Assembly: GCA_023423895.1 (NCBI GenBank)
Contig: JAFAER010000023.1
Span: forward strand, 1 to 64,000
Source of the DNA: Pseudomonadota bacterium
GTDB taxonomy: Bacteria; Myxococcota_A; Polyangia; Polyangiales; Polyangiaceae
DNA: 64,000 bases
Direction: 5' to 3'
The notes beneath the pieces are model-generated. The model was not told where the DNA came from. It saw nothing but the letters and a program-made list of their open reading frames with translations, and did not search any database. Below are positions 25,375 through 33,047 of the stretch, piece by piece. The position numbers and the translations under genes were made by a program. Each line of letters opens with the position of its first letter. Position 1 is the stretch's first letter.

Positions 25375-28300
25375 GTGAGCGTCGTCGGTATCGATTTGGG
25401 GACGACCAACACCGTCGTCGGCTGCGTACGAACGGGAAAGGTGCACGTCCTCGCGGACGAGAAGGGAGTGCGCCTGCTCCCGAGCGTCGTCTCGTTCCAT
25501 CCGAACGGCGAGGTGCTCGTCGGCGGTGCGGCGAAAGCCCGACGCGTCATCGACGCGCGGAACACGGTCTACAGCCACAAGCGGCTCATCGGCCGATCGT
25601 GGGGCAGCCCCGAGATTGCGCAGGCTCGTCAACGCTTCGCGTTCGAGCTGCGCGAAGGGCCCGGACAGGGTCCGCTCGTGCATGCCCGCGGCCAGGACTA
25701 CACGTTGCCGGAGGTCAGCGCGTTCGTGCTCAAGCGCGCGCGGCAGATCGCCGAGCAGGCGCTCGGCACGGCGGTGGAGCGCGCGGTCATCACGGTGCCA
25801 GCGCACTTCAACGAGCTGCAGCGAGCATCGACCAAGGTCGCAGGTCGCGTCTCCGGCCTCGAGGTCCTTCGGATCCTGAACGAGCCCACCGCCGCCGCGC
25901 TCGCGTACGGGCTCGGGCGCACGGGCAACGAGCGCGTCGCGGTCTACGACTTCGGCGGCGGGACGTTCGACTGCACGCTCCTCGATCTGAACGGGAACGT
26001 GTTCGAGGTCCTCGCGACCGCGGGCGACTCGTTCCTCGGTGGCGACGACGTCGACAACCTCATCGCCGACCGTATGGCGGAGACGTTCCTCAAGCAGTAC
26101 CGCCAGGACGCCAAGCAAGACCCGCAGATGTACGAGCGGCTCAAGACGACCGCCGAAGACATCAAGATTGCGCTCTCCGCAGCCGAGACGCACACCGTCA
26201 TGCTCAAGGACTTCGCGCATGGCGCTGGCGGCTCGACGCTGAACTTCCAGTTCACGATGACGCGCAGAGACCTCGAGGCGATGGTGACGCCGCTGGTCGA
26301 GCGCTCCTTCAAGGTGACGCAGGACGCGCTCACGCTCGCGCGCCTTTCGCCGAGCTCCTTCGACAAGGTGATCCTCGTCGGCGGCTCGACCCGCATCCCG
26401 CTCATTCGCCGCCGCGTCGAAGCGTTCTTCGGTGCGCCGCCGATGGACCGCGTCAACCCGGACGAGGTGGTCGCGATCGGCGCCGCCATCCAGGCCGCGG
26501 CGCTCACCGAAGGCATTCGGCGACGGAGCATCCCCGCTCCGCCAGGCGTGCCGGGACGACCTTCGCAGAGCGATACGCAGGACAACACGCAGACGAGCGA
26601 GCTCGATCCCGCGATGCTCAAGCCCGCGTTCGGGAGCGAGCCGCCGTCGTTCGGCTTCGCCTCCGCGCTCGGCTCGCAGCCGCCGGGCGGCCACCTCGGG
26701 TTCGCGTCGACCGTCGGCTCCGCGCCGCCCGCCAACGCGCAGCAGACGCAAGCGCAGGCGCGACCGCCAGTACAGCCGGGCACCACGAACGCGCCCTCGA
26801 CCGCACAGCCGACGCGTCCACGACAGACGAATCCGGGTCTGGCCCCCACGACGCAGCCGATGGGCGCGCGGTCACCGGCGCACGGTCCTCCGACTCAGCC
26901 GGCGCCCCAGACAGCTCACCTGGCCCAGACGGCCCAGACGGCCCAGACGGCCCAGACGACGCAGGCGAACGACGACGATCCGTCGGTCGCGTCGTTCCCC
27001 GATCTCGCCGTGCCGACGCCGTTCGAGTGGTTCCCCTCCGGTGCGCCTTCGTCCGGCGACACGCAGGTCACCCAGACGGCAGCGCGGCCCGGCGATCCTT
27101 CGAGCGGCGGGCCACGGCCGGCCGCCGGTGCGCCGGCGACGCGGAAGGATCCGACCGACAGCGGCGGATTCGGCGCGATCGACGAACCGCCGTCGATGAT
27201 GTCGACGCCGAGCGCGAGCGCACCGAGCTTCCCGAGCATGAGCGCGACGGGCCAGGCGATCCCCTCGCCACTCGGTGACGACGAGCCCGGGGCTGGCGCC
27301 TGGCCGCAGCATGCGCCTTCAGCGCCGTTCGCGGATGGCCCGTTCGGTGCCGTCCAGGACCTGAGCCTCGTTTCGACGACCGGCGTCTCTGCCCCCGGCG
27401 TCTCGGACGACGCTGGTTTCGGCCACGTGTCGGATCTGTCGCTCATCTCCACCCAGGCCGCCGACGCTCCGACCGAAGCCGTCGCGCGGAAAGGCAGCAC
27501 GGTCCAGCTCGATCCGAGCTCGAACCCGGCCGCGCCGTCCGCGCCTGGGTCCCGCCCGCGATCACCGAAGGAAGAGCACGATTCGCTGATCGATCGGGCC
27601 GACCTCCCCGCCGTCGTCGCGAAGGCGAAGCCCGCACGCAAGCCGGGGCAGCTCGGGATGAACCCGCAAGGTGGAAGCTCGGCGATGGCCGGGAAGCCGC
27701 CCCCGCTCGTCGCACCGCAGCCGTTCGGCCGAATGGAGAAGGTCACGCCGGCCGACGAGTCGGGCCCGCACTCGCGCACGGGAGCGATGCAGTCGCCGCA
27801 TCGCCCGGCCGCAGGCGCAAAAGCACCCCCGTCGATCGCGAAGAAGGCCGTCCCCAACACGACGCCGATGCAGGCTCGTCCTGCAAACCCGCTCGGGACG
27901 ACCGCGCCGCTCGGCCAGGGCGGCCCGCAGGCGAAGCAGCCGCCGCCCGCCACGGCAAAACAACCACCGCCGTCGGCAAAACGCCCCGTTCCGACGACCG
28001 AGTCGTTCGGCTCGCCCCCCCCGCCAGGAGGCGCCCCCCACCCCGGCGCGCCCTTCGCTCCTCCGGCGCCCGCGCCGCCGCCCATGCAGCAGGCGCCAGC
28101 GTATGCCGCTCCCGCGCCGACGCCGCACGGACCGCCTCCGCAACAAGCGTGGCAGCAAGCGCCGGCGCCGGTGCAGCAGGCGCCGTATCCGCCCGCGCCG
28201 CCGCCGATGCAGCATGCGGCTCATCCATCCGCGCCACCGCCCGCGCAGAGCGCCTACGCTTCAGCGCCGCCGCCGATGCAATCGCACTTCTCGGCGCCGC

Positions 28301-28959
28301 CGCCCGCGCAGCCGTTTGCCTTCGGAGCGGTCCCCACGGCGCCGTCGGGGCCGTACGGATCGTCACCTCCTCCCGGTCCGGGTCCAGGGGCATCCCAGCC
28401 GCCGATCTTCGGATCGTTCTCGTCTTCACCGCCACCCCACGCCGGGTACACACCGCAGGAGTACCCGCCGGGCGCGTTCGATCCGAGCATCCCGGCAGCG
28501 CCGGCCCCGCCGCAAGGGATCCAGTACCAGACGCCCGTCCTCGTCGACGTGACGCCGCGAGGCCTCGTCGTCGAAACGGCGGGCGGATACACGGACACGA
28601 TCATCCCGCGCAACTCGAAGATCCCGTGCGAGCGCACGCGGCGCTTCGCGACGGGGCGCGACATGCAGACGACCGTCCGTGTCCGCGTCGCGCAGGGCGA
28701 AAACCCGGCGTTCCCGCAGAACACGTATCTCGGAGAGGTCGAGCTCTCCGGTCTTCGTCCGGCTGCCCGTGGCGAGGTGACCGTCGCGGTCACGTTCGAG
28801 GTCGACGCCGACGGCACCCTCCGCGTCCGCGCGCGCGACGTCCAGACGGGGCAAGAGGCCCGCGCTACACTGCAGCTCGTGGGCGTCGCCGACGAGTCCT
28901 CGGTCGTCATGATGATCAACCGGTTTGCTCAGCAGCCGGTCGTTGGCGGCTCGTCTTGA
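25375..28959 (+). CDS. Hsp70-like chaperone with a ~670-residue disordered insert and no lid
   Basis: The start is GTG at 25375. Residues 1 to about 378 are a full Hsp70 ATPase domain: GIDLGTTNT, NEPTAAALAY (169 on), DFGGGTFD (192 on) and VGGSTRIP (335 on). Then come about 670 residues of Pro/Ala/Gln/Ser-rich low complexity in place of the short hydrophobic linker. A substrate-binding beta-domain (LVDVTPRGLVVETAGG, VTFEVDADGTLRVRA) starts near residue 1050 and runs to the end at 1194. The helical lid and EEVD-type tail are absent. Typical DnaK is about 640 residues. The insert would separate ATPase and substrate domains widely, so standard allostery is doubtful. A J-domain gene follows after 20 bases and is the obvious partner. 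Confidence 0.95.
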   Translation: MSVVGIDLGTTNTVVGCVRTGKVHVLADEKGVRLLPSVVSFHPNGEVLVGGAAKARRVIDARNTVYSHKRLIGRSWGSPEIAQARQRFAFELREGPGQGPLVHARGQDYTLPEVSAFVLKRARQIAEQALGTAVERAVITVPAHFNELQRASTKVAGRVSGLEVLRILNEPTAAALAYGLGRTGNERVAVYDFGGGTFDCTLLDLNGNVFEVLATAGDSFLGGDDVDNLIADRMAETFLKQYRQDAKQDPQMYERLKTTAEDIKIALSAAETHTVMLKDFAHGAGGSTLNFQFTMTRRDLEAMVTPLVERSFKVTQDALTLARLSPSSFDKVILVGGSTRIPLIRRRVEAFFGAPPMDRVNPDEVVAIGAAIQAAALTEGIRRRSIPAPPGVPGRPSQSDTQDNTQTSELDPAMLKPAFGSEPPSFGFASALGSQPPGGHLGFASTVGSAPPANAQQTQAQARPPVQPGTTNAPSTAQPTRPRQTNPGLAPTTQPMGARSPAHGPPTQPAPQTAHLAQTAQTAQTAQTTQANDDDPSVASFPDLAVPTPFEWFPSGAPSSGDTQVTQTAARPGDPSSGGPRPAAGAPATRKDPTDSGGFGAIDEPPSMMSTPSASAPSFPSMSATGQAIPSPLGDDEPGAGAWPQHAPSAPFADGPFGAVQDLSLVSTTGVSAPGVSDDAGFGHVSDLSLISTQAADAPTEAVARKGSTVQLDPSSNPAAPSAPGSRPRSPKEEHDSLIDRADLPAVVAKAKPARKPGQLGMNPQGGSSAMAGKPPPLVAPQPFGRMEKVTPADESGPHSRTGAMQSPHRPAAGAKAPPSIAKKAVPNTTPMQARPANPLGTTAPLGQGGPQAKQPPPATAKQPPPSAKRPVPTTESFGSPPPPGGAPHPGAPFAPPAPAPPPMQQAPAYAAPAPTPHGPPPQQAWQQAPAPVQQAPYPPAPPPMQHAAHPSAPPPAQSAYASAPPPMQSHFSAPPPAQPFAFGAVPTAPSGPYGSSPPPGPGPGASQPPIFGSFSSSPPPHAGYTPQEYPPGAFDPSIPAAPAPPQGIQYQTPVLVDVTPRGLVVETAGGYTDTIIPRNSKIPCERTRRFATGRDMQTTVRVRVAQGENPAFPQNTYLGEVELSGLRPAARGEVTVAVTFEVDADGTLRVRARDVQTGQEARATLQLVGVADESSVVMMINRFAQQPVVGGSS
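26923..26958 (+). repeat. In-frame 9-base tandem repeat inside the Hsp70-like gene
   Basis: GCCCAGACG is repeated four times without a mismatch and encodes Ala-Gln-Thr triplets (AQTAQTAQT) in the disordered insert. A multiple-of-three unit lets the copy number change without breaking the frame. Confidence 0.85.
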
Positions 28960-28979
28960 TCTGAGCCGGAAACGAGCAC

Positions 28980-29534
28980 ATGGACACCCTTGCGCTCCGG
29001 CAGTGGCTCGCCGCGCTCGACGCCATCTCCTACTACGATCTCTTCCGTACGCAGCCGACGGCCACGCACGACCAGCTCCGTGCTGCCTTTCACCTCTTCG
29101 CAGAGACCTGGCATCCGGACGCCCATCGGTGGCGCCACCCCAACGAGCAGCAGGCGATCGGACGCATCTACCGTCGCGGGACGGAAGCGTGGCGCGTGCT
29201 CTCGGATCCCGCGCTTCGCGCGCGGTACGACGAGGCGCTCAAGAACGGCATCCTCCGTCCCGAGGACCTGATCATCGAGATGGAGCGCCCTCGCTCGCTC
29301 ACTCCTGCGGCGGCCGGGAGGCTCATCGACAAGGTCCGTTCACCGGGGGCTCGTCCGTTCGTGCTGCGGGCCGAGGAGCTCCTCAAGAAGGGCGACCCCA
29401 AGCAGGCCAAGATCCAGCTCGTCATGGCGATGCACATGGACAAGGGGAACGCCGCGCTCGAGGCATTCGCCAAGCAGCTCGACGAGGCGGTCGCGGCGAA
29501 GGCCGCAGCGGACAAGACGAGCTGGAAGAAGTAG
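28980..29534 (+). CDS. J-domain protein, likely co-chaperone of the upstream Hsp70
   Basis: The 184-residue protein starts with a J-domain of about 75 residues. Tyr-Tyr-Asp-Leu-Phe opens helix I, and the essential HPD is at 45-47. A basic helix III (RIYRRGTEAWRVLSDPALRARYDEAL) follows. The rest is helical with a TPR-like pair (FVLRAEELLKKGDPKQAKIQL) and a lysine-rich end. There is no Gly/Phe region or zinc domain, so it is a class III (DnaJC-like) J protein. J-domains stimulate Hsp70 ATPase through HPD. Its place 20 bases after the atypical Hsp70 gene argues for a dedicated pair. The ATG at 28980 begins the J-domain at the usual distance. Confidence 0.92.
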   Translation: MDTLALRQWLAALDAISYYDLFRTQPTATHDQLRAAFHLFAETWHPDAHRWRHPNEQQAIGRIYRRGTEAWRVLSDPALRARYDEALKNGILRPEDLIIEMERPRSLTPAAAGRLIDKVRSPGARPFVLRAEELLKKGDPKQAKIQLVMAMHMDKGNAALEAFAKQLDEAVAAKAAADKTSWKK

Positions 29535-29618
29535 CCGCAACGCACCCGCGGGAATGCGCCGCGCAGCTCGGCTGTCGCTCGCTCTGGCGTAGCAGATCCG
29601 GCCGTCCGAGCCTCTTGC

Positions 29619-29670
29619 GAGTCATCCGCGGGCATCGAGTCATCCGGGGGCATCGCGTCATCCGCGCGCT
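29619..29670. repeat. Tandem 18-base repeat in the spacer before ccmC
   Basis: GAGTCATCCGCGGGCATC is present at 29619, with near copies at 29637 (one change) and 29655 (partial). It lies in the 166-base gap between the J-protein and ccmC genes. No coding role is seen. Confidence 0.75.
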
Positions 29671-29700
29671 TCTCACCCTCGCTGACGCGCCCGTGATAAC

Positions 29701-30435
29701 GTGCCCCCCGTGACCAAGGCCACCGCACGCAGGGGCAGTGGGGTCTTCTACGCGCTGCTCGCGACGTCGACCGTCCTGTTGCTCGCGACGATCCACGTCG
29801 TGTTCCTCCGCGCGCCGATCGAGGCGCGGATGGGCATCGTGCAGAAGATCTTCTACTTCCACGTGCCGAGCGCGTACGCGATGTACATCGGCGCAACGGC
29901 CTGCTTCATCGGGTCGCTCGGCTACTTGTTGAAGCCATCGGACCACTGGGACGCTCTGGCTCGCGCCGGCGCCGAGCTCGCGGTCGCCATGGGCCTCATC
30001 GTGCTCGTCACGGGCCCGCTCTGGGCCGCCAAGGCGTGGGGCTACTACTGGACGTGGGACCCGCGGCTCACGACGTCACTTCTCTCGTGGCTGATCTACG
30101 TCGCCTACCAGGTGCTCCGCGCTTTCTCCGGTGACGGCGCCGGGGAACGGAAGTTCGCCGCGGCGCTCGGAATCCTCGGCGCAGCCAACCTTCCGATCAT
30201 CCACTACAGCGTCCAGAAATGGGGCGGCCAGCATCCGACGGTCGTCACCGGCAAGGGCGGCGGGCTCCAGCATCCGGACATGAAGCTCGCCTTCGCCCTC
30301 GCGATGATCACCTTCACCGTCTTCGCGATCACGCTGCTGTACGCGCTCGTCCGCCTCGAGCTGACGCGGAGCCGTCTCGTGCGCGCGGAAGAAGACGCGA
30401 TCGACCTCGGCCTCGACGACCGAACGGAGGCATGA
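29701..30435 (+). CDS. ccmC: Haem exporter / cytochrome c biogenesis protein CcmC
   Basis: The protein has 244 residues and about six TM segments. The haem-handling WWD-type motif is WGYYWTWDPR, between TM3 and TM4. Conserved His residues lie in FYFHVPSA and IIHYSVQKWGG. Length and motif fit CcmC, which loads haem onto CcmE in System I cytochrome c maturation; CcsA of System II is longer and has a different order. The start is GTG at 29701 or the in-frame GTG at 29710, with no strong ribosome-binding site for either. The stop overlaps the ATG of the CcmD-like gene. Only this part of the ccm set is in the window. It is needed for the c-type cytochromes encoded at 19081-22672. Confidence 0.9.
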   Translation: MPPVTKATARRGSGVFYALLATSTVLLLATIHVVFLRAPIEARMGIVQKIFYFHVPSAYAMYIGATACFIGSLGYLLKPSDHWDALARAGAELAVAMGLIVLVTGPLWAAKAWGYYWTWDPRLTTSLLSWLIYVAYQVLRAFSGDGAGERKFAAALGILGAANLPIIHYSVQKWGGQHPTVVTGKGGGLQHPDMKLAFALAMITFTVFAITLLYALVRLELTRSRLVRAEEDAIDLGLDDRTEA

Positions 30436-30737
30436 TGAACCACGCATCGATGATCCAACCGAGCTCTGCGCCCGCAGCTGGCGCCGCCGAAGATCGCGCG
30501 ACCGAATTCACCGCGGTCGACGGCACCGGCGAGCAGTTCAGCGGCTACACACTGATGGTCGAGGCCTACGCCGCGATCTGGCTCATCATGATGCTCTGGC
30601 TCGCCCTCGTCTGGCGGAAGCAGCAGAACCTCGCGACGCGCGTCGAAGGCCTCGAAGGCGCGATCGCGCGCGCCGAGCGCAAGATCACGGCGAAGGCCAA
30701 GCCGCAGACCGCGCCCGCGGAGGAGACCACCGCTTGA
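30432..30737 (+). CDS. CcmD-family small membrane protein
   Basis: The 101-residue protein starts at ATG 30432 or 30435; GGAGG at 30426-30430 fits the second better. An acidic soluble N-terminus of about 40 residues leads to one TM segment (EAYAAIWLIMMLWLALVWRKQQ). A short coiled-coil (ATRVEGLEGAIARAERK) and a Lys/Ala/Pro tail follow. The YAAIWL-type TM followed by basic residues and a helix is the pattern of alternative CcmD proteins, which stabilise CcmC in the haem export complex. The overlap with ccmC supports this. The N-terminus is longer than usual. Confidence 0.8.
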   Translation: MMNHASMIQPSSAPAAGAAEDRATEFTAVDGTGEQFSGYTLMVEAYAAIWLIMMLWLALVWRKQQNLATRVEGLEGAIARAERKITAKAKPQTAPAEETTA

Positions 30738-30871
30738 TCGGACTGCCGGGGCCGGAGCACTTCATCTTCATCCCGGGCATCCTGCTCATCGGCGTGACCA
30801 TCGGCTGGGTCCTCGGCTCGCGAGCCGCCCGGAACAGGATGGAAGCGCAGCGCCGCCGCGCGCGCGAGTGA
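30734..30871 (+). CDS. 45-residue single-TM protein coupled to the ccmCD genes
   Basis: A TTG at 30734 overlaps the CcmD-like stop (TTGA). The frame runs 45 codons, encoding GLPGPEHFIFIPGILLIGVT, then IGWVLGSRAARNR and a basic tail (MEAQRRRARE). One TM segment (about residues 9-28) with positive residues after it places the tail in the cytosol. The GPEHFIFIP stretch looks conserved rather than random. No family was recognised. The overlap and position suggest a small accessory of the CcmC/CcmD complex. A non-ATG start and the short length mean it is easily missed by gene finders. Confidence 0.62.
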   Translation: MIGLPGPEHFIFIPGILLIGVTIGWVLGSRAARNRMEAQRRRARE

Positions 30872-30928
30872 CGCGCAGACGCGCAGACGCGCAGACGCGA
30901 AAGACGCGAAAGACGCGAACGACGCGCG
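30871..30928. repeat. Tandem 8- and 9-base repeats
   Basis: ACGCGCAG occurs three times (30871-30894) and is followed by ACGCGAAAG twice and ACGCGAACG once (30895-30921). The tract fills the gap after the small membrane protein gene. Confidence 0.85.
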
Positions 30929-30999
30929 CGAGTAACGCTCCAGACGCGCGCGACACGCCCGTTGCTCCAGAGCGCAGGGTTCTCTACCCTTTGCGCCCC

Positions 31000-32142
31000 A
31001 TGATCGATTTCGAGCTCACCGAGGAACAGCGCGCTCTCATCGACGTCGCACGTCGCTTCGCGAAAGAGAAGATCATCCCGGTCGCGGCGGAAGCCGACCA
31101 GAAGGCCGAGTTCCCGAAGGAGGTCTTCTACGAGGCCTGGAAGCTCGGGCTCGTGAACCCTACCCTTCCTGTCGAATACGGCGGCCCGGGCCTGTCCGAC
31201 CTCGACTCGGTCCTCGTCACCGAAGAGCTCGCCTACGGCTGCAGCGGCATCCAGACGAGCATCACGGCGAACACGCTGGGCCTCACGCCCATCAAGCTCG
31301 CCGGGAGCGAAGAGCAGAAGAAGAAGTACCTCGGCTGGCTGATGAGCGAGCCCACGTGGGTCAGCTACGCCACGACCGAGCCCGGCGCCGGCAGTGACGT
31401 CGCCGGCCTCCAGACCCGCGCCGTGAAGCAGGCGGACGGCAGCTACGTCCTGACGGGCACCAAGGCGTGGATCACCAACGCCAACCTGTCGAGCTTCTAC
31501 GTCATCTTCGCGACCGAGAACCCGGAGCTGAAGCACAAGGGCATCGGCGCGTTCATCGTTCACCGTGACGCGAAGGGCCTCAGCGTCGGCAAGCACGAGG
31601 ACAAGCTCGGCCAGCGTGCGAGCGACACCGCTCAGGTCATGCTCGACGGCGTCGTCGTGCCGCCCGCGCAGGTCCTCGCGGCCCCCGGACACGGCTTCAA
31701 GCTCGCGATGGAGACGTTCAACCAGACGCGTCCGGACATCGGCGGGATCGCGTGCGGGATCATGCGCCGTGCGCTCGACGAAAGCGTCGCGTACGCGAAG
31801 GAGCGCAAGACGTTCGGCACGGCCATCGCGAACCACCAGCTCGTGCAGGCGATGCTCGCCGAGATGGCCATTCGCTTGAACGCGACGCGCCTGCTCGTCC
31901 ACAAGGCGGCATGGAGCCTCGACAAGGGCATTCGCGATCCGCTCACATCCGCGTGCGCGAAGGCGTTCGGCGCGGACGCCGCGATGCAGTCGGCCATCGA
32001 TGCCGTGCAGATCTTCGGCGGCAACGGGTACGTGAAGGAGTACCCCGTCGAGAAGCTCATGCGCGACGCGAAGATTCTCCAGATCTACGAGGGCACCGCG
32101 CAGATCCAGCGCATCGTCATCGCGAAGCAGCTTCTTTCGTGA
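31000..32142 (+). CDS. Acyl-CoA dehydrogenase
   Basis: The ATG at 31000 gives 380 residues, the standard length. The N-terminal helical domain starts FELTEEQRALIDVARRFA. The FAD/substrate strand domain has YATTEPGAGSDVAGL and TGTKAWITNA. The C-terminal four-helix domain has RKTFGTAI and the FAD-binding QIFGGNGYVKEYPVEKLMRDAKI. The catalytic base is Glu364 in QIYEGTAQIQR, the position used by short- and medium-chain enzymes. It makes trans-2-enoyl-CoA and passes electrons to ETF. The stop overlaps the GTG of a lipoprotein gene, which is an odd partner. No other beta-oxidation gene is next to it. Chain length cannot be set from sequence. Confidence 0.95.
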   Translation: MIDFELTEEQRALIDVARRFAKEKIIPVAAEADQKAEFPKEVFYEAWKLGLVNPTLPVEYGGPGLSDLDSVLVTEELAYGCSGIQTSITANTLGLTPIKLAGSEEQKKKYLGWLMSEPTWVSYATTEPGAGSDVAGLQTRAVKQADGSYVLTGTKAWITNANLSSFYVIFATENPELKHKGIGAFIVHRDAKGLSVGKHEDKLGQRASDTAQVMLDGVVVPPAQVLAAPGHGFKLAMETFNQTRPDIGGIACGIMRRALDESVAYAKERKTFGTAIANHQLVQAMLAEMAIRLNATRLLVHKAAWSLDKGIRDPLTSACAKAFGADAAMQSAIDAVQIFGGNGYVKEYPVEKLMRDAKILQIYEGTAQIQRIVIAKQLLS

Positions 32143-32762
32143 GCCTGGCGGGGAAGCTCGCCGCTCGAATCATCCTCGCGGGCGCCGTCCTCACGGGCGG
32201 TCTGCCCGCGACGGCCATTTTGTCCTCGGGATGCGCGCCTTCGCCGCGCGACGTCGTACCGGAGTCGCGCGACGTCCGCGTGACCGTCGATGACGGCGGC
32301 GCAGGCGACGCGTACGTGCACGTTGCGCGAAGGCCCCACGGCGCGGTCGCGCTCGCCGAGGCGAGGCACATGAAAGACGAGGACGCGCGCGCGATCGTCG
32401 AACGGCTCGCCGACGACCTCGAGCGTTGCGCGACGATGCTCGAAGCGCAGGGCGCGCTGGTCGATGGCGCCGTCCGCATCGCCGCCATTGCGGGACCGGA
32501 CGGAACGCCCGCGCTCAATGTCCGGCTCGCCCCCGGCGACGCCGTCGCGCAGAACGCGCTCCTCTGCATCATCGCGCCCGTGCGCGCGACGCCGCTTCCG
32601 CCGCCGACGACGCGCGGGACGCCGGGCCTCGCGATCGAGGCCACGTGGGGGCCTCGGGCTTCGAGCGTGGGTGCGCCTCCAGCAGGCGGAGCCGGAGGAG
32701 GAGACGGGCCCTCGAGCCCGGGATCCGTCCCGCCGCTCGGAGGCGCGGGTGGGCCGCTGTAG
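32139..32762 (+). CDS. Hypothetical lipoprotein coupled to acyl-CoA dehydrogenase
   Basis: A GTG at 32139 overlaps the previous stop (GTGA). The 207-residue product has a signal peptide ending in a lipobox (ILSSGC, Cys near residue 32). A domain of about 110 residues follows, with VRVTVDDGGAGDAYVHVARR, a helix DARAIVERLADDLERCATMLEAQ and VRIAAIAGPDGTPALNVRLAPG. It ends in a Gly/Pro-rich tail. The helix with Cys plus strands recalls the small domain repeated in AgmX/PglI-type myxobacterial proteins, but I am not certain. It is followed at once by a palindrome. Confidence 0.7.
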   Translation: MSLAGKLAARIILAGAVLTGGLPATAILSSGCAPSPRDVVPESRDVRVTVDDGGAGDAYVHVARRPHGAVALAEARHMKDEDARAIVERLADDLERCATMLEAQGALVDGAVRIAAIAGPDGTPALNVRLAPGDAVAQNALLCIIAPVRATPLPPPTTRGTPGLAIEATWGPRASSVGAPPAGGAGGGDGPSSPGSVPPLGGAGGPL

Positions 32763-32771
32763 CGAAGAAAT

Positions 32772-32787
32772 CCGCCCGCGCGGGCGG
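32772..32787 (+). terminator. GC-only hairpin after the lipoprotein gene
   Basis: CCGCCCGC-GCGGGCGG is a perfect 16-base palindrome ten bases past the stop at 32762. There is no U tract. The rest of the gap to 33047 shows a TTTTT at about 32822 and no other structure. Confidence 0.45.
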
Positions 32788-33047
32788 CGTCCGCGGCGCG
32801 CAAACATTCGTCCTCACTGAGTTTTTACAGCTAGCGACGCTCGGCGAAGCTGCTAACTAGTGGAACCCACTGGGTGTCGGCGGACCATGGTCGGTCGCGA
32901 TCCAGGCCGGAGTTTCCGTCCGGGAAACGATCCCTTTCCGACAACGGCGCTGTCGAGAGCCGTGGCGAAAGGGCACAACCCGAGGCCCGAACGCGTGGGT
33001 ATTCCGCGTTCGTGCGGCTGTCGGGGGACACGACACGCGGAGGAAGT

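Noticed and set aside
26916..28085. Minus-strand frame rich in Gly/Ala opposite the Hsp70 insert
   Set aside because: It is the complement of Pro/Ala-rich low complexity. The plus strand is continuous between two conserved Hsp70 domains.
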